Assembly (NCBI GenBank): GCA_013298325.1
Contig: JAAFHJ010000041.1
Coordinates: 1 to 17,678 of the forward strand
Reading direction: 5' to 3'
From: Myxococcales bacterium
GTDB taxonomy: Bacteria > Myxococcota_A > Polyangia > Polyangiales > Polyangiaceae
Length of the DNA stretch: 17,678 nt
Shown here: piece after piece, positions 1 to 7,972 of the stretch
Position numbering within the stretch: the stretch's first letter is position 1
How the letters are laid out: every line of letters starts with the position of its first letter
The notes under the pieces: generated by a model
What the model saw: only the letters and a program-made list of their open reading frames with translations
What the model was told of the DNA's origin: nothing
Databases searched by the model: none
Program-made: the position numbers and the translations under genes

Positions 1-512
1 GCTGCGTCGACCACGCGGACCGCCCGCCATTGGGGCGCATCGACGATGAGGAATTTTTCGGCGAGGAAGGCGCGCGCGCCGACACCGAACGACGCGCCAC
101 CGAAGCGAGCATGCCCATCGGTACCAAGGCGAAACATCCCGTAAGGACTTAGAAAAAAGTCGCCCCCGTCGCCATGACCGACGAACGTGAGGTGGCCGGG
201 GGACTGGGCGGCGCCGATGTCGCTCGCGCGGACGATCATGCACGTGCCGCCCGGGCAGAGGCGCTCCCGTTCGAACTCGGTGACGGCGGGGGCACCGCCA
301 TTCCAGGCATGTGCCGCCGCGCTGACGAGGTCACCGTCTTCGGGGGCCGGCATGCGCAGCCCGCTGTCGACGATGTCGACGGCAACCGGCGTCGCGGTCG
401 GGGCTGCTTGCCGCTCCCCTCCGCGCGAATCGCCGCAGCCGCCGCAGCCGCCGGAGAAGGCCGCTCCGAGCAGTACGCCGGCGAACGCGAGCCGTGGACG
501 CACCAACTTCAC
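1..512 (-). CDS. Predicted secreted lipoprotein, C-terminus cut off by the window edge
   Basis: Product not recognised. Reading the minus strand from a GTG at 512 gives 170 uninterrupted codons to the window edge. The N-terminus (MKLVRPRLAFAGVLLGAAF) is a basic stretch plus a hydrophobic core, followed by SGGC and a second Cys three residues on (C23, C26). This looks like a type II signal peptide with an imperfect lipobox, so C23 would be lipidated; plain secretion is the alternative. A Pro/Ala/Thr-rich linker follows, then a Gly-rich region with many aromatic residues (GHGDGGDFFLSPYG) that suggests beta structure. The GTG start was chosen because GAGAGG lies 6 bases upstream; a nearby ATG at 526 is in another frame and soon meets a stop. 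The gene begins 10 bp after the enoyl-CoA hydratase stop, so it is probably the third gene of that transcript. Confidence 0.72.
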   Translation of the reverse strand, partial: MKLVRPRLAFAGVLLGAAFSGGCGGCGDSRGGERQAAPTATPVAVDIVDSGLRMPAPEDGDLVSAAAHAWNGGAPAVTEFERERLCPGGTCMIVRASDIGAAQSPGHLTFVGHGDGGDFFLSPYGMFRLGTDGHARFGGASFGVGARAFLAEKFLIVDAPQWRAVRVVDA

Positions 513-522
513 GTGCAACCTC

Positions 523-1317
523 TCATTCTCCGAGAAATTCCGGCTTACGCTTTTCCGCAAATGCAGCAAGCGCTTCGCGACGATCGCGGCTTATGAGCGT
601 GCGATCATAGGCCATTTTCTCGACGAGGAGCCCCTGGGTCAAATCCAGGTTCCCGGCGGCATCAATGGCGGCAAGTGCCGCCGCCTGCGCGATGGGGGCT
701 CCGGCGGCGATCGGCGCGACGAGGGCGAGTGCTGCATCGACGACCGAGGTGCCGGCGGACGCGATCCGGTGAACGAGCCCAATGGCGAGCGCCTCCTCGG
801 CGCCGACGCGGCGACCGGTCAAAATCAGTTCTTTTGCGCGACCTTCGCCGATGATTCGCGGGAGGCGTTGGGTGCCGCCTGCGCCCGGGATGATGCCGAG
901 GGTCGTCTCCGGGAGGGCGAGTTCGGCGTGGGCAGCGACGACGCGAAGATCGCAGCAGAGGGCCAGCTCCAGGCCGCCGCCGAGGGCATGCCCGTTGATG
1001 GCCGCACAGACCGGCTTTGGCGATTGATCGAGCGGAGCAAATTCACTCCGGTAGAGATCGAGGAGCGCGCGAACGTCGTTCTCGCTCATCCCCTGGCGCT
1101 CTTTGAGATCGGCCCCCGCGCAGAAGACCTTTTCGCCGGCGCCGGTGAGAATGATCGCTTTGATCGAGCGATTGTCAGCCGCCTCCCGGGCGAGGGAGCC
1201 GATGGCGCGAATCGCCGCCCGCGAGAGGCTGTTCATCCGCTCGGGGCGGCTGATCGTCCAGATCGCGACCGTCCCGACCTGGGAGACCTGAATCGGAAAG
1301 TCCTCAGAGACGCTCAT
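523..1317 (-). CDS. Enoyl-CoA hydratase/isomerase (crotonase family)
   Basis: A 264-residue protein, normal length for a single-domain crotonase. These enzymes hydrate 2-enoyl-CoA esters in fatty-acid or branched-chain amino-acid breakdown. The CoA/oxyanion loop FCAGADLKER (65-74) and the second oxyanion-hole segment INGHALGGGLELAL (107-120) are intact. Both catalytic glutamates seen in classical hydratases are present and 20 residues apart, E117 (GGGLE) and E137 (LPETTLGIIPGAGGTQRLPR), so hydratase activity is likely rather than isomerase only. The segment GEGRAKELILTGRR and the C-terminal AFAEKRKPEF resemble the AUH/ECHDC2 branch (methylglutaconyl-CoA hydratase-like), but the exact substrate is inference. 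Its ATG overlaps the stop of the upstream aminopeptidase gene by 4 bp (ATGA), implying translational coupling. It is cytoplasmic, with no signal peptide. Confidence 0.95.
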   Translation of the reverse strand: MSVSEDFPIQVSQVGTVAIWTISRPERMNSLSRAAIRAIGSLAREAADNRSIKAIILTGAGEKVFCAGADLKERQGMSENDVRALLDLYRSEFAPLDQSPKPVCAAINGHALGGGLELALCCDLRVVAAHAELALPETTLGIIPGAGGTQRLPRIIGEGRAKELILTGRRVGAEEALAIGLVHRIASAGTSVVDAALALVAPIAAGAPIAQAAALAAIDAAGNLDLTQGLLVEKMAYDRTLISRDRREALAAFAEKRKPEFLGE

Positions 1318-4007
1318 GATTTCTTCTTCCCTGCCGGCTTCGCTTTTGTTGCGGACTTTGGGGTCGTCGTTTCCGCGCGAGCGTTTGATTTTGCGGGCTT
1401 TTCAACGATAGGCGGGAGCCGCTTTTCGAGTTCCAACAGGCGGGCCTCGAGCTGCTTCGTTCGGAGGCGGAGCTCTTCGACCTCTTCCTTGGCGCCCGCG
1501 TCGTCCTTTTTGGCCGGTGCGGCTGCGTCGAGGTCGCGGAGAGCTTCCCGGATCCGACGCCGGACCCGCGGATCGAGATCGCGCTCCCGACGGCTCACCA
1601 ACGCGCCGCGCGCCTTGCCGTCGCCGAGCTCGACGAGGGCGCGGACGACGTCGATCCGCAGGTGGGGATCGCTGTCGTCCAGGAGCTCCTCGAGGAGTTC
1701 TCGCGTCTTTTTTCCTGCAAATTTCGGCAGTGCGAGGATCGCAGCCCGGCGGACGCGCGTCGGTACGCCGTAGCGGGTCGACGCTTCGAGGTGGGGCGTC
1801 GCGCGGTCGTCGGCGAGGGCGGCGAGGCCGTCGATGGCCGCGGCGGCGATGACGTCGGCCCAGGAATGCTTCCGGCGCGCGTCGAGGAGCGCCTCGAAGG
1901 CGACCGCCTGCTTCGTGCGACCAAGCGCGCGGGCCGCCGCCGCCTCGACGAGGTAGCTCCCATCGGTGCGCGCGATCGGAAGGAGCGCCTGCGCGGCGGT
2001 CGCCGTTCGGAAATTGCCGAGGCCGGCGACGATGGCGCGGCGGACTTTTGCCGCGTGCGTCGCCTCTTTGTGCAGCGGCTTTGTGAGGGTTTCGCGAAGA
2101 ATTTCCTCCGCATAGGGGCTTTTGCTCCGGGCGAGGGCGTCGGCCGCTTCGACGCGGACGCCGAAGAACTCTTTCGCGTCGCGGAGGCGTGCGGCGAGGG
2201 CGTCGAGGATCGGCCGATCGTCCTTGCCGGCGACCGCCTGAACGGCGAGCCAACGCTCCCGGGCCGTCGCGCCGTGGGCCATCTGGTGCTCGAGCCAGTC
2301 GCCGGGCGCCTTCGTATGGATCGTGCCGAGCACCTGGAAATTCGGGTCGACGACGACGAATTTCGGGCGACTGTCGACGGCGAAGCGGAAGACGTCGGTG
2401 CGCGCGTCGAGGACGATGCTCGTCTCGGTGGCTCCGCCGCCAGAAACGATGCGGAAGGGGAGCTTCGCGTGAAAGACGCCGGGAACGCCGTCGGCGATCG
2501 CCTGCGTCTGCCGGACCTTTGCGACGACGACGCCGGGGCCATCGCCGGCCCGGGTCGCGCCGGGGGCCGGCTCCCAGCTCAAATCGACGTCGAGCTCGAC
2601 GTGACCGGGCGTATGGACCCCCTCCTCAAACAGCCTTCCAAGACCCCGGCCGCTCACACTCTCAAGGGCATGCTGGAGATCGCGCGTCTCTACGCTCCCA
2701 TTTGCGTGGGACTTCAAATAGAGATGAAGTCCGTCGAAGAAGGCTTTTTCGCCGATTTCCTCGCGGAGTGTGTGGAGGAAAAGTCCTCCTTTTTCATAGA
2801 GATGGCGGTCGAAAAGGTCGAGCGGTGCGTCGTAGTCGCGGCATACGATCGCGCGGCGGTAACGGCCCCGTGCCTCGCCGACGTAGGCATCAAGGTCGCT
2901 GCGAAGGCCGTATTGATAGGCATCAAGGCCTTCCGTATGGCGCCGCCAGAGGTGCTCCGAGTAGGTGGCAAAGCCCTCATTGAGCCACCCTTCGCTCCAG
3001 CTCCGGCAGGTGACGAAATCGCCAAACCACTGGTGGGCGAGTTCGTGGACGATCAGGTCCTCGGAGGTGATGTCGACGCGGGCACGCTCGTCGAGCAGGG
3101 TGTGCTCGTAGAGGGTCGTCGCCGTCGTGTTTTCCATGCCGCCGAAGATGAAATCGGAGACGACGACCTGCGCATAGCTCCCCCAGGGGAACGGGGTGCC
3201 GAGGAGCGTTTCGAAGAGGGCGACCATCTCGCCGGTGCGCCGAAAGGTGTACTCCGCATCTTTTTCGCGCCCCTTCGGGACGAGATAATGGAGCGGCAAC
3301 TTCCCCTGTTTCGCTTCGAGGCGCGCGAACTCACCGATGACGAGCGTCACCAGGTAGCTCGGGTGCGGCGCATCCAATTTCCAATGGAATTTGGGGAGTT
3401 CCTTCGTGCCGGCCCGCTGAATCAAGGCACCATTCGACAGCGCGTAGACGTCATTCCCGCCGTTCTTGACGGTGACGGAGACTTCCGTCGCCATCTTTTC
3501 AAAGGGGGCATCGACGCAGGGGAAGCAGTGGCGCGCGTCCTCCTCCTGAAACTGGGTCCAGACCTGCTTCGGCCGGCTCGGGACCTCGGGATCCGGGCGG
3601 AGGAAATACATGCCGCGGCGCGGGTGGGCCGCGTAGCGGACGACGACGGTCGGCGTGGCGCCGGTCCCGACGACGACGAAGAGCTGCTTGCCGTCGTAAC
3701 GGTGGGGGGCGCCCTTTCCGTCGACGGTCACCACGATCGCGCCGCCGTCTTCGCCGGTGAAGGCGACCGCATCGAGGGCGATTTCGGTCGCCGCCCCGGA
3801 GACCCGCTCCAGGCTCAGCGTCGCGCTCCCGGCGAGGCTCCCGGCGTCGAGGTCGACGGTCCAGTCGAGACGGGTGCGGAGTACACGGAACGGGCGATCG
3901 CGCTCGAAGTGGCGGGCGGTGCCGGGGAGTGCGAAGGGGCGGGCGGCGCCCATCGAAGTGGCCTGGCAGCCGCGGCAACGCGCGGTGTGACGATGAACAA
4001 AGGACAT
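1314..4007 (-). CDS. M1-family zinc aminopeptidase with C-terminal HEAT-like repeats and coiled coil
   Basis: An 897-residue metallo-aminopeptidase that would remove N-terminal residues from peptides. In order: a beta-rich M1 N-domain (about 30-220); the exopeptidase motif GGMEN (289-293, the GAMEN equivalent); the zinc site HELAH (321-325) with the third ligand in NEG (E344) exactly 18 residues later; and the transition-state Tyr in LYEKGG (Y404). A beta domain of about 470-565 follows. Residues of about 580-830 are Ala/Leu/Arg-rich helical repeats of HEAT type, replacing the usual C-terminal ERAP/PepN domain. A short coiled coil (837-864) and a Lys/Ala-rich tail end the protein. I prefer ATG 4007; a TTG at 4040 lies within the T-rich tail of the pilQ terminator, and ATG 3953 is also possible. 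None has a good ribosome site. No signal peptide was seen, but a Cys pair (CRGC) lies near the N-terminus. It heads a coupled unit with the hydratase and the lipoprotein. Confidence 0.93.
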   Translation of the reverse strand: MSFVHRHTARCRGCQATSMGAARPFALPGTARHFERDRPFRVLRTRLDWTVDLDAGSLAGSATLSLERVSGAATEIALDAVAFTGEDGGAIVVTVDGKGAPHRYDGKQLFVVVGTGATPTVVVRYAAHPRRGMYFLRPDPEVPSRPKQVWTQFQEEDARHCFPCVDAPFEKMATEVSVTVKNGGNDVYALSNGALIQRAGTKELPKFHWKLDAPHPSYLVTLVIGEFARLEAKQGKLPLHYLVPKGREKDAEYTFRRTGEMVALFETLLGTPFPWGSYAQVVVSDFIFGGMENTTATTLYEHTLLDERARVDITSEDLIVHELAHQWFGDFVTCRSWSEGWLNEGFATYSEHLWRRHTEGLDAYQYGLRSDLDAYVGEARGRYRRAIVCRDYDAPLDLFDRHLYEKGGLFLHTLREEIGEKAFFDGLHLYLKSHANGSVETRDLQHALESVSGRGLGRLFEEGVHTPGHVELDVDLSWEPAPGATRAGDGPGVVVAKVRQTQAIADGVPGVFHAKLPFRIVSGGGATETSIVLDARTDVFRFAVDSRPKFVVVDPNFQVLGTIHTKAPGDWLEHQMAHGATARERWLAVQAVAGKDDRPILDALAARLRDAKEFFGVRVEAADALARSKSPYAEEILRETLTKPLHKEATHAAKVRRAIVAGLGNFRTATAAQALLPIARTDGSYLVEAAAARALGRTKQAVAFEALLDARRKHSWADVIAAAAIDGLAALADDRATPHLEASTRYGVPTRVRRAAILALPKFAGKKTRELLEELLDDSDPHLRIDVVRALVELGDGKARGALVSRRERDLDPRVRRRIREALRDLDAAAPAKKDDAGAKEEVEELRLRTKQLEARLLELEKRLPPIVEKPAKSNARAETTTPKSATKAKPAGKKKS

Positions 4008-4030
4008 GACGGAAACGCCTAAATCAAAAG

Positions 4031-4075
4031 GGGAAAACAAAGAAGCCCCCTCGCGGCGGGTGCGGCGAGAGGGCT
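4031..4075 (-). terminator. Intrinsic terminator after pilQ
   Basis: On the minus strand an 11-bp stem, AGCCCTCTCGC pairing with GCGAGGGGGCT (one G·U pair), encloses a 10-base loop. It is followed by the T-rich run TCTTTGTTTT. The stem starts 18 bases after the pilQ stop codon. It separates the pil cluster from the aminopeptidase gene, although no convincing promoter is visible between the terminator and that gene, so some read-through is possible. Confidence 0.85.
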
Positions 4076-4092
4076 CTGGGGCGCCGGCAGAA

Positions 4093-6456
4093 TCAGCGTC
4101 CGAGGGCTTCGGAGCGGTTCACGATGCGCGGAGTGAGGAAGATCACAAGCTCGTTCCGGGTGTCGCTCGCGCGCCGACGCTGGAAGAGAATGCCGAGGAT
4201 CGGGATGTCGCCGAAGAAGGGGATCTGATCCAAGTTTCGACCGGTATTTCGGGTGTAAATACCACCGATTACCGCAGTGTGACCGTCCTGGACGAGCAGG
4301 TCGGTCTCGGCTTCGCGCTTGAGGATCGTCGGGTCGCCACGGGCCGACGTCTGGTTGAAGTCGGGCTCGTCGCGGTTGATCTTCACGTGCATCGCGACGC
4401 TGGCGTCGGCGGTCACGTGGGGCTTCACGATCAGCTGGAGCTTCGCTTCCTGGAAGGTCGTTTGAACGCCCTGCGCGCTGATCTGGGAGAACGGAATGAG
4501 CGTCCCCTGGCTGATGCGCGCTTCGCGATTGTCGAGCGTCAGGATGCGCGGGCTCGAAACGATGCGGAGCATGCCGGAAGACTCGGCGGCCGAGAGGCGG
4601 ACGTACACATTGATCGTGTTGTCGATGCTCCCCAGGTTGAAGCCGATCGCGCCACCGGCCCCGGTACCGACCGCCGCGGGAAGGTTCACCGCGAAGTTCG
4701 GGTTTGCCAGGGTCGGGGAGCCGTTGATGACGCCCTTGGTCGGCGTGCTTGAATCGAAGTTACCGCCGGTGATGCCGACGTTCGACGGGAACGAAATGCC
4801 GGTCGGGTTGCCGGTCGCCGACGAGAAGGTGGTGTCACCGCCCCACTGGATACCGATGTCGCGAAGGTATTTGCTCGTCGCTTCGACGATGCGCGCTTCA
4901 ATGAGGACTTGTGGCGTCTGCGTGTCGAGACTGCGAACGAGTTCTTCGATGAAGTTCAGGTTCGTCGCGATATCGCGGGCGATGAGAACATTCGTGCGCT
5001 CATCGACGGCGATCGAGCCACGCGGCGAAAGAAGATCCTTGGCGCGCGCCTGGAGTTCGTCGGCCGTCGCGTAACTCACCGGAATGAGGCGCGTTTCGAG
5101 GGGGGTCAGTTCGTATTCTTGCTTGGCGGCCGCAAGGCGAAGCTCGCGCTCCTTCTGGAGGGCGGCGAGCGGCGCGACGCGGATCAGGTTCCCCTGGCGC
5201 ACCATGCCGAGCCCCTTCGCCTGAAGAACGACGTCGAGCGCCTGGTCCCAGGGGACATTCTTCATGCGGATCGTCACGCTGCCGGCGACGTCGTCGGCGG
5301 TGACGATGTTGACCTTGCCGACATCGGCGAGGAGGCGGAGAATGTTGTGGATATCCGCATCCTTGAGGTCAAGGTCGATGCGGCGGCCCGAGTACCGCCC
5401 GGCGCCAGCGACCTGGCCCGCAACGGCCGTCGCGAAGCCGGCCTGCTGGTCGCCCGAGGTCTCCATGACAACGCCCTGGGCGCGTACGTCGGCGACCGAC
5501 TGCGTCGGCGCGGGGAAGTCGTCGAGGGTCTTTTCGCGGGCGACGGTGATCGAGGTGCCGCCACGAACGGTGGCGTTCCCCTTCGCCTGTTCCTGCACCT
5601 GGACGCTCGGCGCGTCGAAGCTCCAGACCAGCGAATTTCCTTCTACGCGAACGACGCCGGTCGCTCCGGAGAGCTTTTCCAGTTCGATGTAGGTGAAGCC
5701 GTGGGGGGCGTCGGCGGAGCTCGTCACGCTGCGGACCGCCCCCTTCGAGGCGCTGGTGTCGAGGCGCTGCGCGAGGGGGGCCGGAAGCGCCGTCCCTTTC
5801 AACTCCAAGCGTACGTGCCCCTGCGCGGTGACGCCGAAGCCGTAGGCGGGGACATCGCCCCCTTCAATCGCAACAATAACGCGGTCTTTCGAGCCGCGAC
5901 GCTCAAAGCGGACGTCGGAAACGGCGACCGTCGTCGGCGCCACCGTGTCGGCCCCTCCGGCCGCGGCAGCGAGCGTCGGCACCATGGGGAGGCGAGACTC
6001 CGCGACCGTCTTTTCCGCCGCCGTCAGCTCGACGAAGAGCTTCGTCCCTTCGGGGCGGAGGCGGTAGCGCACCGGCGCGCGCGTGTGGATCGTGACGCGT
6101 GTAAACCCGCCTGCTGCCTCGCCAAAGGCCTGCGTCCGCACACCTGCGACGAGGCCCCCTTCGGCCAGCGGCGCGAGCGCCTCCGACACGTCCGTCCCGT
6201 GCAAATCAAGGAGCAACGTCCGCCCTTCGCCGTCGATGCGAAGCGCGTAGTTCGGTGCTTCCGAGCCCTCAATGCGCAAGGTGGCGTGCGTCTTTGCATC
6301 CTGCACGGTGTCCAGCGAGACCGCGCGGACGTGGTTTCGCGAGGCGGGGGCCTCCGCGAAAGCGACGCCAGAACCGGAGAGGAGCGTCGCGGTCGACGTC
6401 GCGGCGGCGACGAGGAGCGGGAGGGCGCCGCGAAAAATGTGTGATCGTGTACGCAT
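4093..6456 (-). CDS. pilQ: Type IV pilus outer-membrane secretin PilQ
   Basis: A 787-residue secretin that would form the outer-membrane pore for the type IV pilus. It has a Sec signal peptide (MRTRSHIFRGALPLLVAAAT..., cleavage likely after VAFA near 34). Two AMIN-type peptidoglycan-binding domains follow (about 43-148 and 178-283), then a linker, then the N0/STN domain (about 358-428, with VPWDQALDVVLQAKGLG, typical of PilQ). An N1 domain (about 455-513) and the conserved secretin core (about 518-778, with GGIYTRNTGR and IPFFGDIPILGILF near the C-terminus) complete it. The reading frame extends upstream to a GTG at 6507, but the signal peptide starts at ATG 6456, so I use that; GCGAGG lies about 11 bases upstream, a weak spacing. 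It is the last gene of the pil cluster, but 259 bp separate it from pilP, and a strong terminator follows. Confidence 0.96.
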   Translation of the reverse strand: MRTRSHIFRGALPLLVAAATSTATLLSGSGVAFAEAPASRNHVRAVSLDTVQDAKTHATLRIEGSEAPNYALRIDGEGRTLLLDLHGTDVSEALAPLAEGGLVAGVRTQAFGEAAGGFTRVTIHTRAPVRYRLRPEGTKLFVELTAAEKTVAESRLPMVPTLAAAAGGADTVAPTTVAVSDVRFERRGSKDRVIVAIEGGDVPAYGFGVTAQGHVRLELKGTALPAPLAQRLDTSASKGAVRSVTSSADAPHGFTYIELEKLSGATGVVRVEGNSLVWSFDAPSVQVQEQAKGNATVRGGTSITVAREKTLDDFPAPTQSVADVRAQGVVMETSGDQQAGFATAVAGQVAGAGRYSGRRIDLDLKDADIHNILRLLADVGKVNIVTADDVAGSVTIRMKNVPWDQALDVVLQAKGLGMVRQGNLIRVAPLAALQKERELRLAAAKQEYELTPLETRLIPVSYATADELQARAKDLLSPRGSIAVDERTNVLIARDIATNLNFIEELVRSLDTQTPQVLIEARIVEATSKYLRDIGIQWGGDTTFSSATGNPTGISFPSNVGITGGNFDSSTPTKGVINGSPTLANPNFAVNLPAAVGTGAGGAIGFNLGSIDNTINVYVRLSAAESSGMLRIVSSPRILTLDNREARISQGTLIPFSQISAQGVQTTFQEAKLQLIVKPHVTADASVAMHVKINRDEPDFNQTSARGDPTILKREAETDLLVQDGHTAVIGGIYTRNTGRNLDQIPFFGDIPILGILFQRRRASDTRNELVIFLTPRIVNRSEALGR

Positions 6457-6715
6457 GGGGAATAGGCCTCGCCGGAGCCGAAGAGGACTCCTGGAGTGTT
6501 GGCTCACCCGTCAGTGGCGCGAGCGCGCCTTCAAGATTGAGCCCGGAACGAACCGGCCGACGATAAACACGGGGGCGAAAGAAGATCCAAATTTCTGCGC
6601 GTCAGGCGGCAAAAAGTGCGGTTGGTAAGAACTCCGCGCCGTCTCCCGCTTCGCAGACGGACGCGTTGTTGCCGAGGGGCGCGTCTCCGCCCATCAGCAA
6701 TTTCGCGGGTCGACG
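6457..6715. other. 259-bp gap between pilP and pilQ
   Basis: This gap is unusual in an otherwise overlapping operon. It holds a GC-rich hairpin GGCGCG-AG-CGCGCC at 6516-6529 without a T run. It also holds a 30-codon minus-strand frame (6602-6694) with no ribosome site, and an A/T-richer patch near 6570-6625. On the minus strand, TTGGAT and TTTATC are 17 bases apart in that patch and might form a weak promoter for pilQ, but each matches only about half of the sigma-70 consensus. I see no recognisable gene or RNA. Confidence 0.4.
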
Positions 6716-7309
6716 TCAGTCTTGGTCGATCTTTTCTGCCGCCCCTTCGGGGTGGAGCGGGATGATGCGTGTCGCCGGCGTCGCCCCTGGCTGGGCGGGA
6801 TCTTCACGCACGAGAACAAGGTCGCCGGGGCGGACGCGATCGACGCGCCAATTGACCTGGTAATCGGCGCCATTGGCGCCACCGACGTGGACCACCTCCG
6901 GGCGACCGAGGAAGTCCCCCTTCTTGAGGACCCAGCCCTTCCCGGCCGGGTCGAGGACCATCGCTCGCGGGTAGTCGCCGCCGGTGATGATCGCCACGAG
7001 CTTCAATTCATCGATCGCATGCTGCCCGAGGAGGACTTTTCGCTGCGACTCAACCGGCCGCTTGGACGCTTCAAGGATCCCGGCGACGAAGGACCGGAAT
7101 GGATCCCGATTGCGCTCGCTCTCTACGAAATCGGCCTCTTGGTACTCCACTTTGGCAACCTGGGAGGGCGGGAGCGCGGCGGTAGCCGAGGGCGCTGCAC
7201 GCACCGAGGGGGCCGGCGCGGCGGTCGAGTCTACGGTCGGCACCGCCTTGTCGCCCCCGCAAGCGATCGCGAGCGCAAGGAGGGGGGCGGAGAGGAAAAA
7301 GCGTTTCAT
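6716..7309 (-). CDS. pilP: Type IV pilus assembly lipoprotein PilP
   Basis: A 197-residue inner-membrane lipoprotein that by homology links the PilN/PilO dimer to the N0 domain of PilQ across the periplasm. The signal peptide MKRFFLSAPLLALAIAC ends at the lipidated Cys (C17). A Pro/Ala/Ser-rich disordered linker (about 22-50) follows, then the PilP signature region ERNRDPFRSF (66-74) and the compact C-terminal beta domain (LKLVAIITG, 102-110; GWVLKKGDFLG, 125-135). Length and layout are normal for the family. The frame stays open upstream to 7435, but ATG 7309 gives a proper signal peptide, has GGGAG about 8 bases before it, and overlaps the pilO stop by 4 bp (ATGA). Translation is therefore likely coupled to pilO. 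Confidence 0.94.
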   Translation of the reverse strand: MKRFFLSAPLLALAIACGGDKAVPTVDSTAAPAPSVRAAPSATAALPPSQVAKVEYQEADFVESERNRDPFRSFVAGILEASKRPVESQRKVLLGQHAIDELKLVAIITGGDYPRAMVLDPAGKGWVLKKGDFLGRPEVVHVGGANGADYQVNWRVDRVRPGDLVLVREDPAQPGATPATRIIPLHPEGAAEKIDQD

Positions 7310-7971
7310 TTCTTTTCTCCCGTCGGTGCCGGTGCCGGCGCCGTTCCGGTGGCGCCTGGCGCCGGAGCTGCCCCCGGAGCTGCGGCCGGCTTCGGCGGTT
7401 CTTTCTTCACCAGCCGGAAGGTCGTCGCGAGGCACTTGGCTTTGAGAATCACTTCGTCGCCGGTCAGCTTCGGGTCCGACAGCTCGATGTTCTCGATATT
7501 GATGATTCGGTCGACGCGCCCGATCTCGTAGACGAACTTCGCCACTTGGAGGAACTTGCCGCTGAACTCGAGCTTCATCGGCACCTTGGCGAAGAAGTTC
7601 TGCTTCTGTTCTTCCATCGGCTGCCAGGCGTTCAAATTGACGCCAGCGACGTTGGAAACCTGCTGAATCGCAGAAAGAAAGCTCGCTGCTTCCGTGGTTT
7701 CCGGGAGGATCTTGTTGAACTCACGCTGCCGTTGCTGGCGCATGGAAAGATCGTCACGGTCGGCGAAGTAGGTCGTCTGCGCCTGACGGAGCTTGTTGCG
7801 CTCGGACTCAAGCTCTTCCGTCCGCGCCCGCTCTTTTGTGATGTTCGCAGCGAGGTCGCTGTAGAAGATCAGGTAGTAAATTCCGAATACTGCGGCAGCG
7901 AAGAAGGCTCCGACACCGATTTTGCCGGCGAGCGGAAGCTTCGCAAGGGCCGATTCTTTGGCGGCGGCCAT
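7306..7971 (-). CDS. pilO: Type IV pilus inner-membrane alignment protein PilO
   Basis: A 221-residue bitopic inner-membrane protein that pairs with PilN. It has a short cytoplasmic N-terminus, one transmembrane helix (about 18-38, GVGAFFAAAVFGIYYLIFY), a coiled coil (about 40-85), and then the ferredoxin-like periplasmic domain. That domain carries PilO-type segments such as FNKILPETTEAASFLSAIQQ and LEFSGKFLQVAKFVYEIGRV. The last 30 or so residues are a Pro/Ala/Gly-rich tail, longer than in many homologues and probably disordered. The start ATG lies one base after the pilN stop, with GCGAGG about 9 bases upstream inside the end of pilN. The gene ends in a 4-bp overlap with pilP. Confidence 0.94.
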   Translation of the reverse strand: MAAAKESALAKLPLAGKIGVGAFFAAAVFGIYYLIFYSDLAANITKERARTEELESERNKLRQAQTTYFADRDDLSMRQQRQREFNKILPETTEAASFLSAIQQVSNVAGVNLNAWQPMEEQKQNFFAKVPMKLEFSGKFLQVAKFVYEIGRVDRIINIENIELSDPKLTGDEVILKAKCLATTFRLVKKEPPKPAAAPGAAPAPGATGTAPAPAPTGEKK

Positions 7972-7972
7972 A

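Noticed and set aside
187..4022. Long plus-strand open frames (187-1773 and 1662-4022) opposite the hydratase and aminopeptidase genes
   Set aside because: They are antisense shadows caused by high G+C in third codon positions. Their translations are Arg/Asp/Gly-rich with no family motifs, while the minus-strand genes have full catalytic signatures.
4909..6444. 511-codon plus-strand frame opposite pilQ
   Set aside because: Antisense shadow; pilQ on the other strand is unmistakable.
6602..6694. 30-codon minus-strand frame between pilP and pilQ
   Set aside because: It has no ribosome site, signal, repeat or recognisable motif; such a frame is expected by chance. Kept only as part of the gap description.
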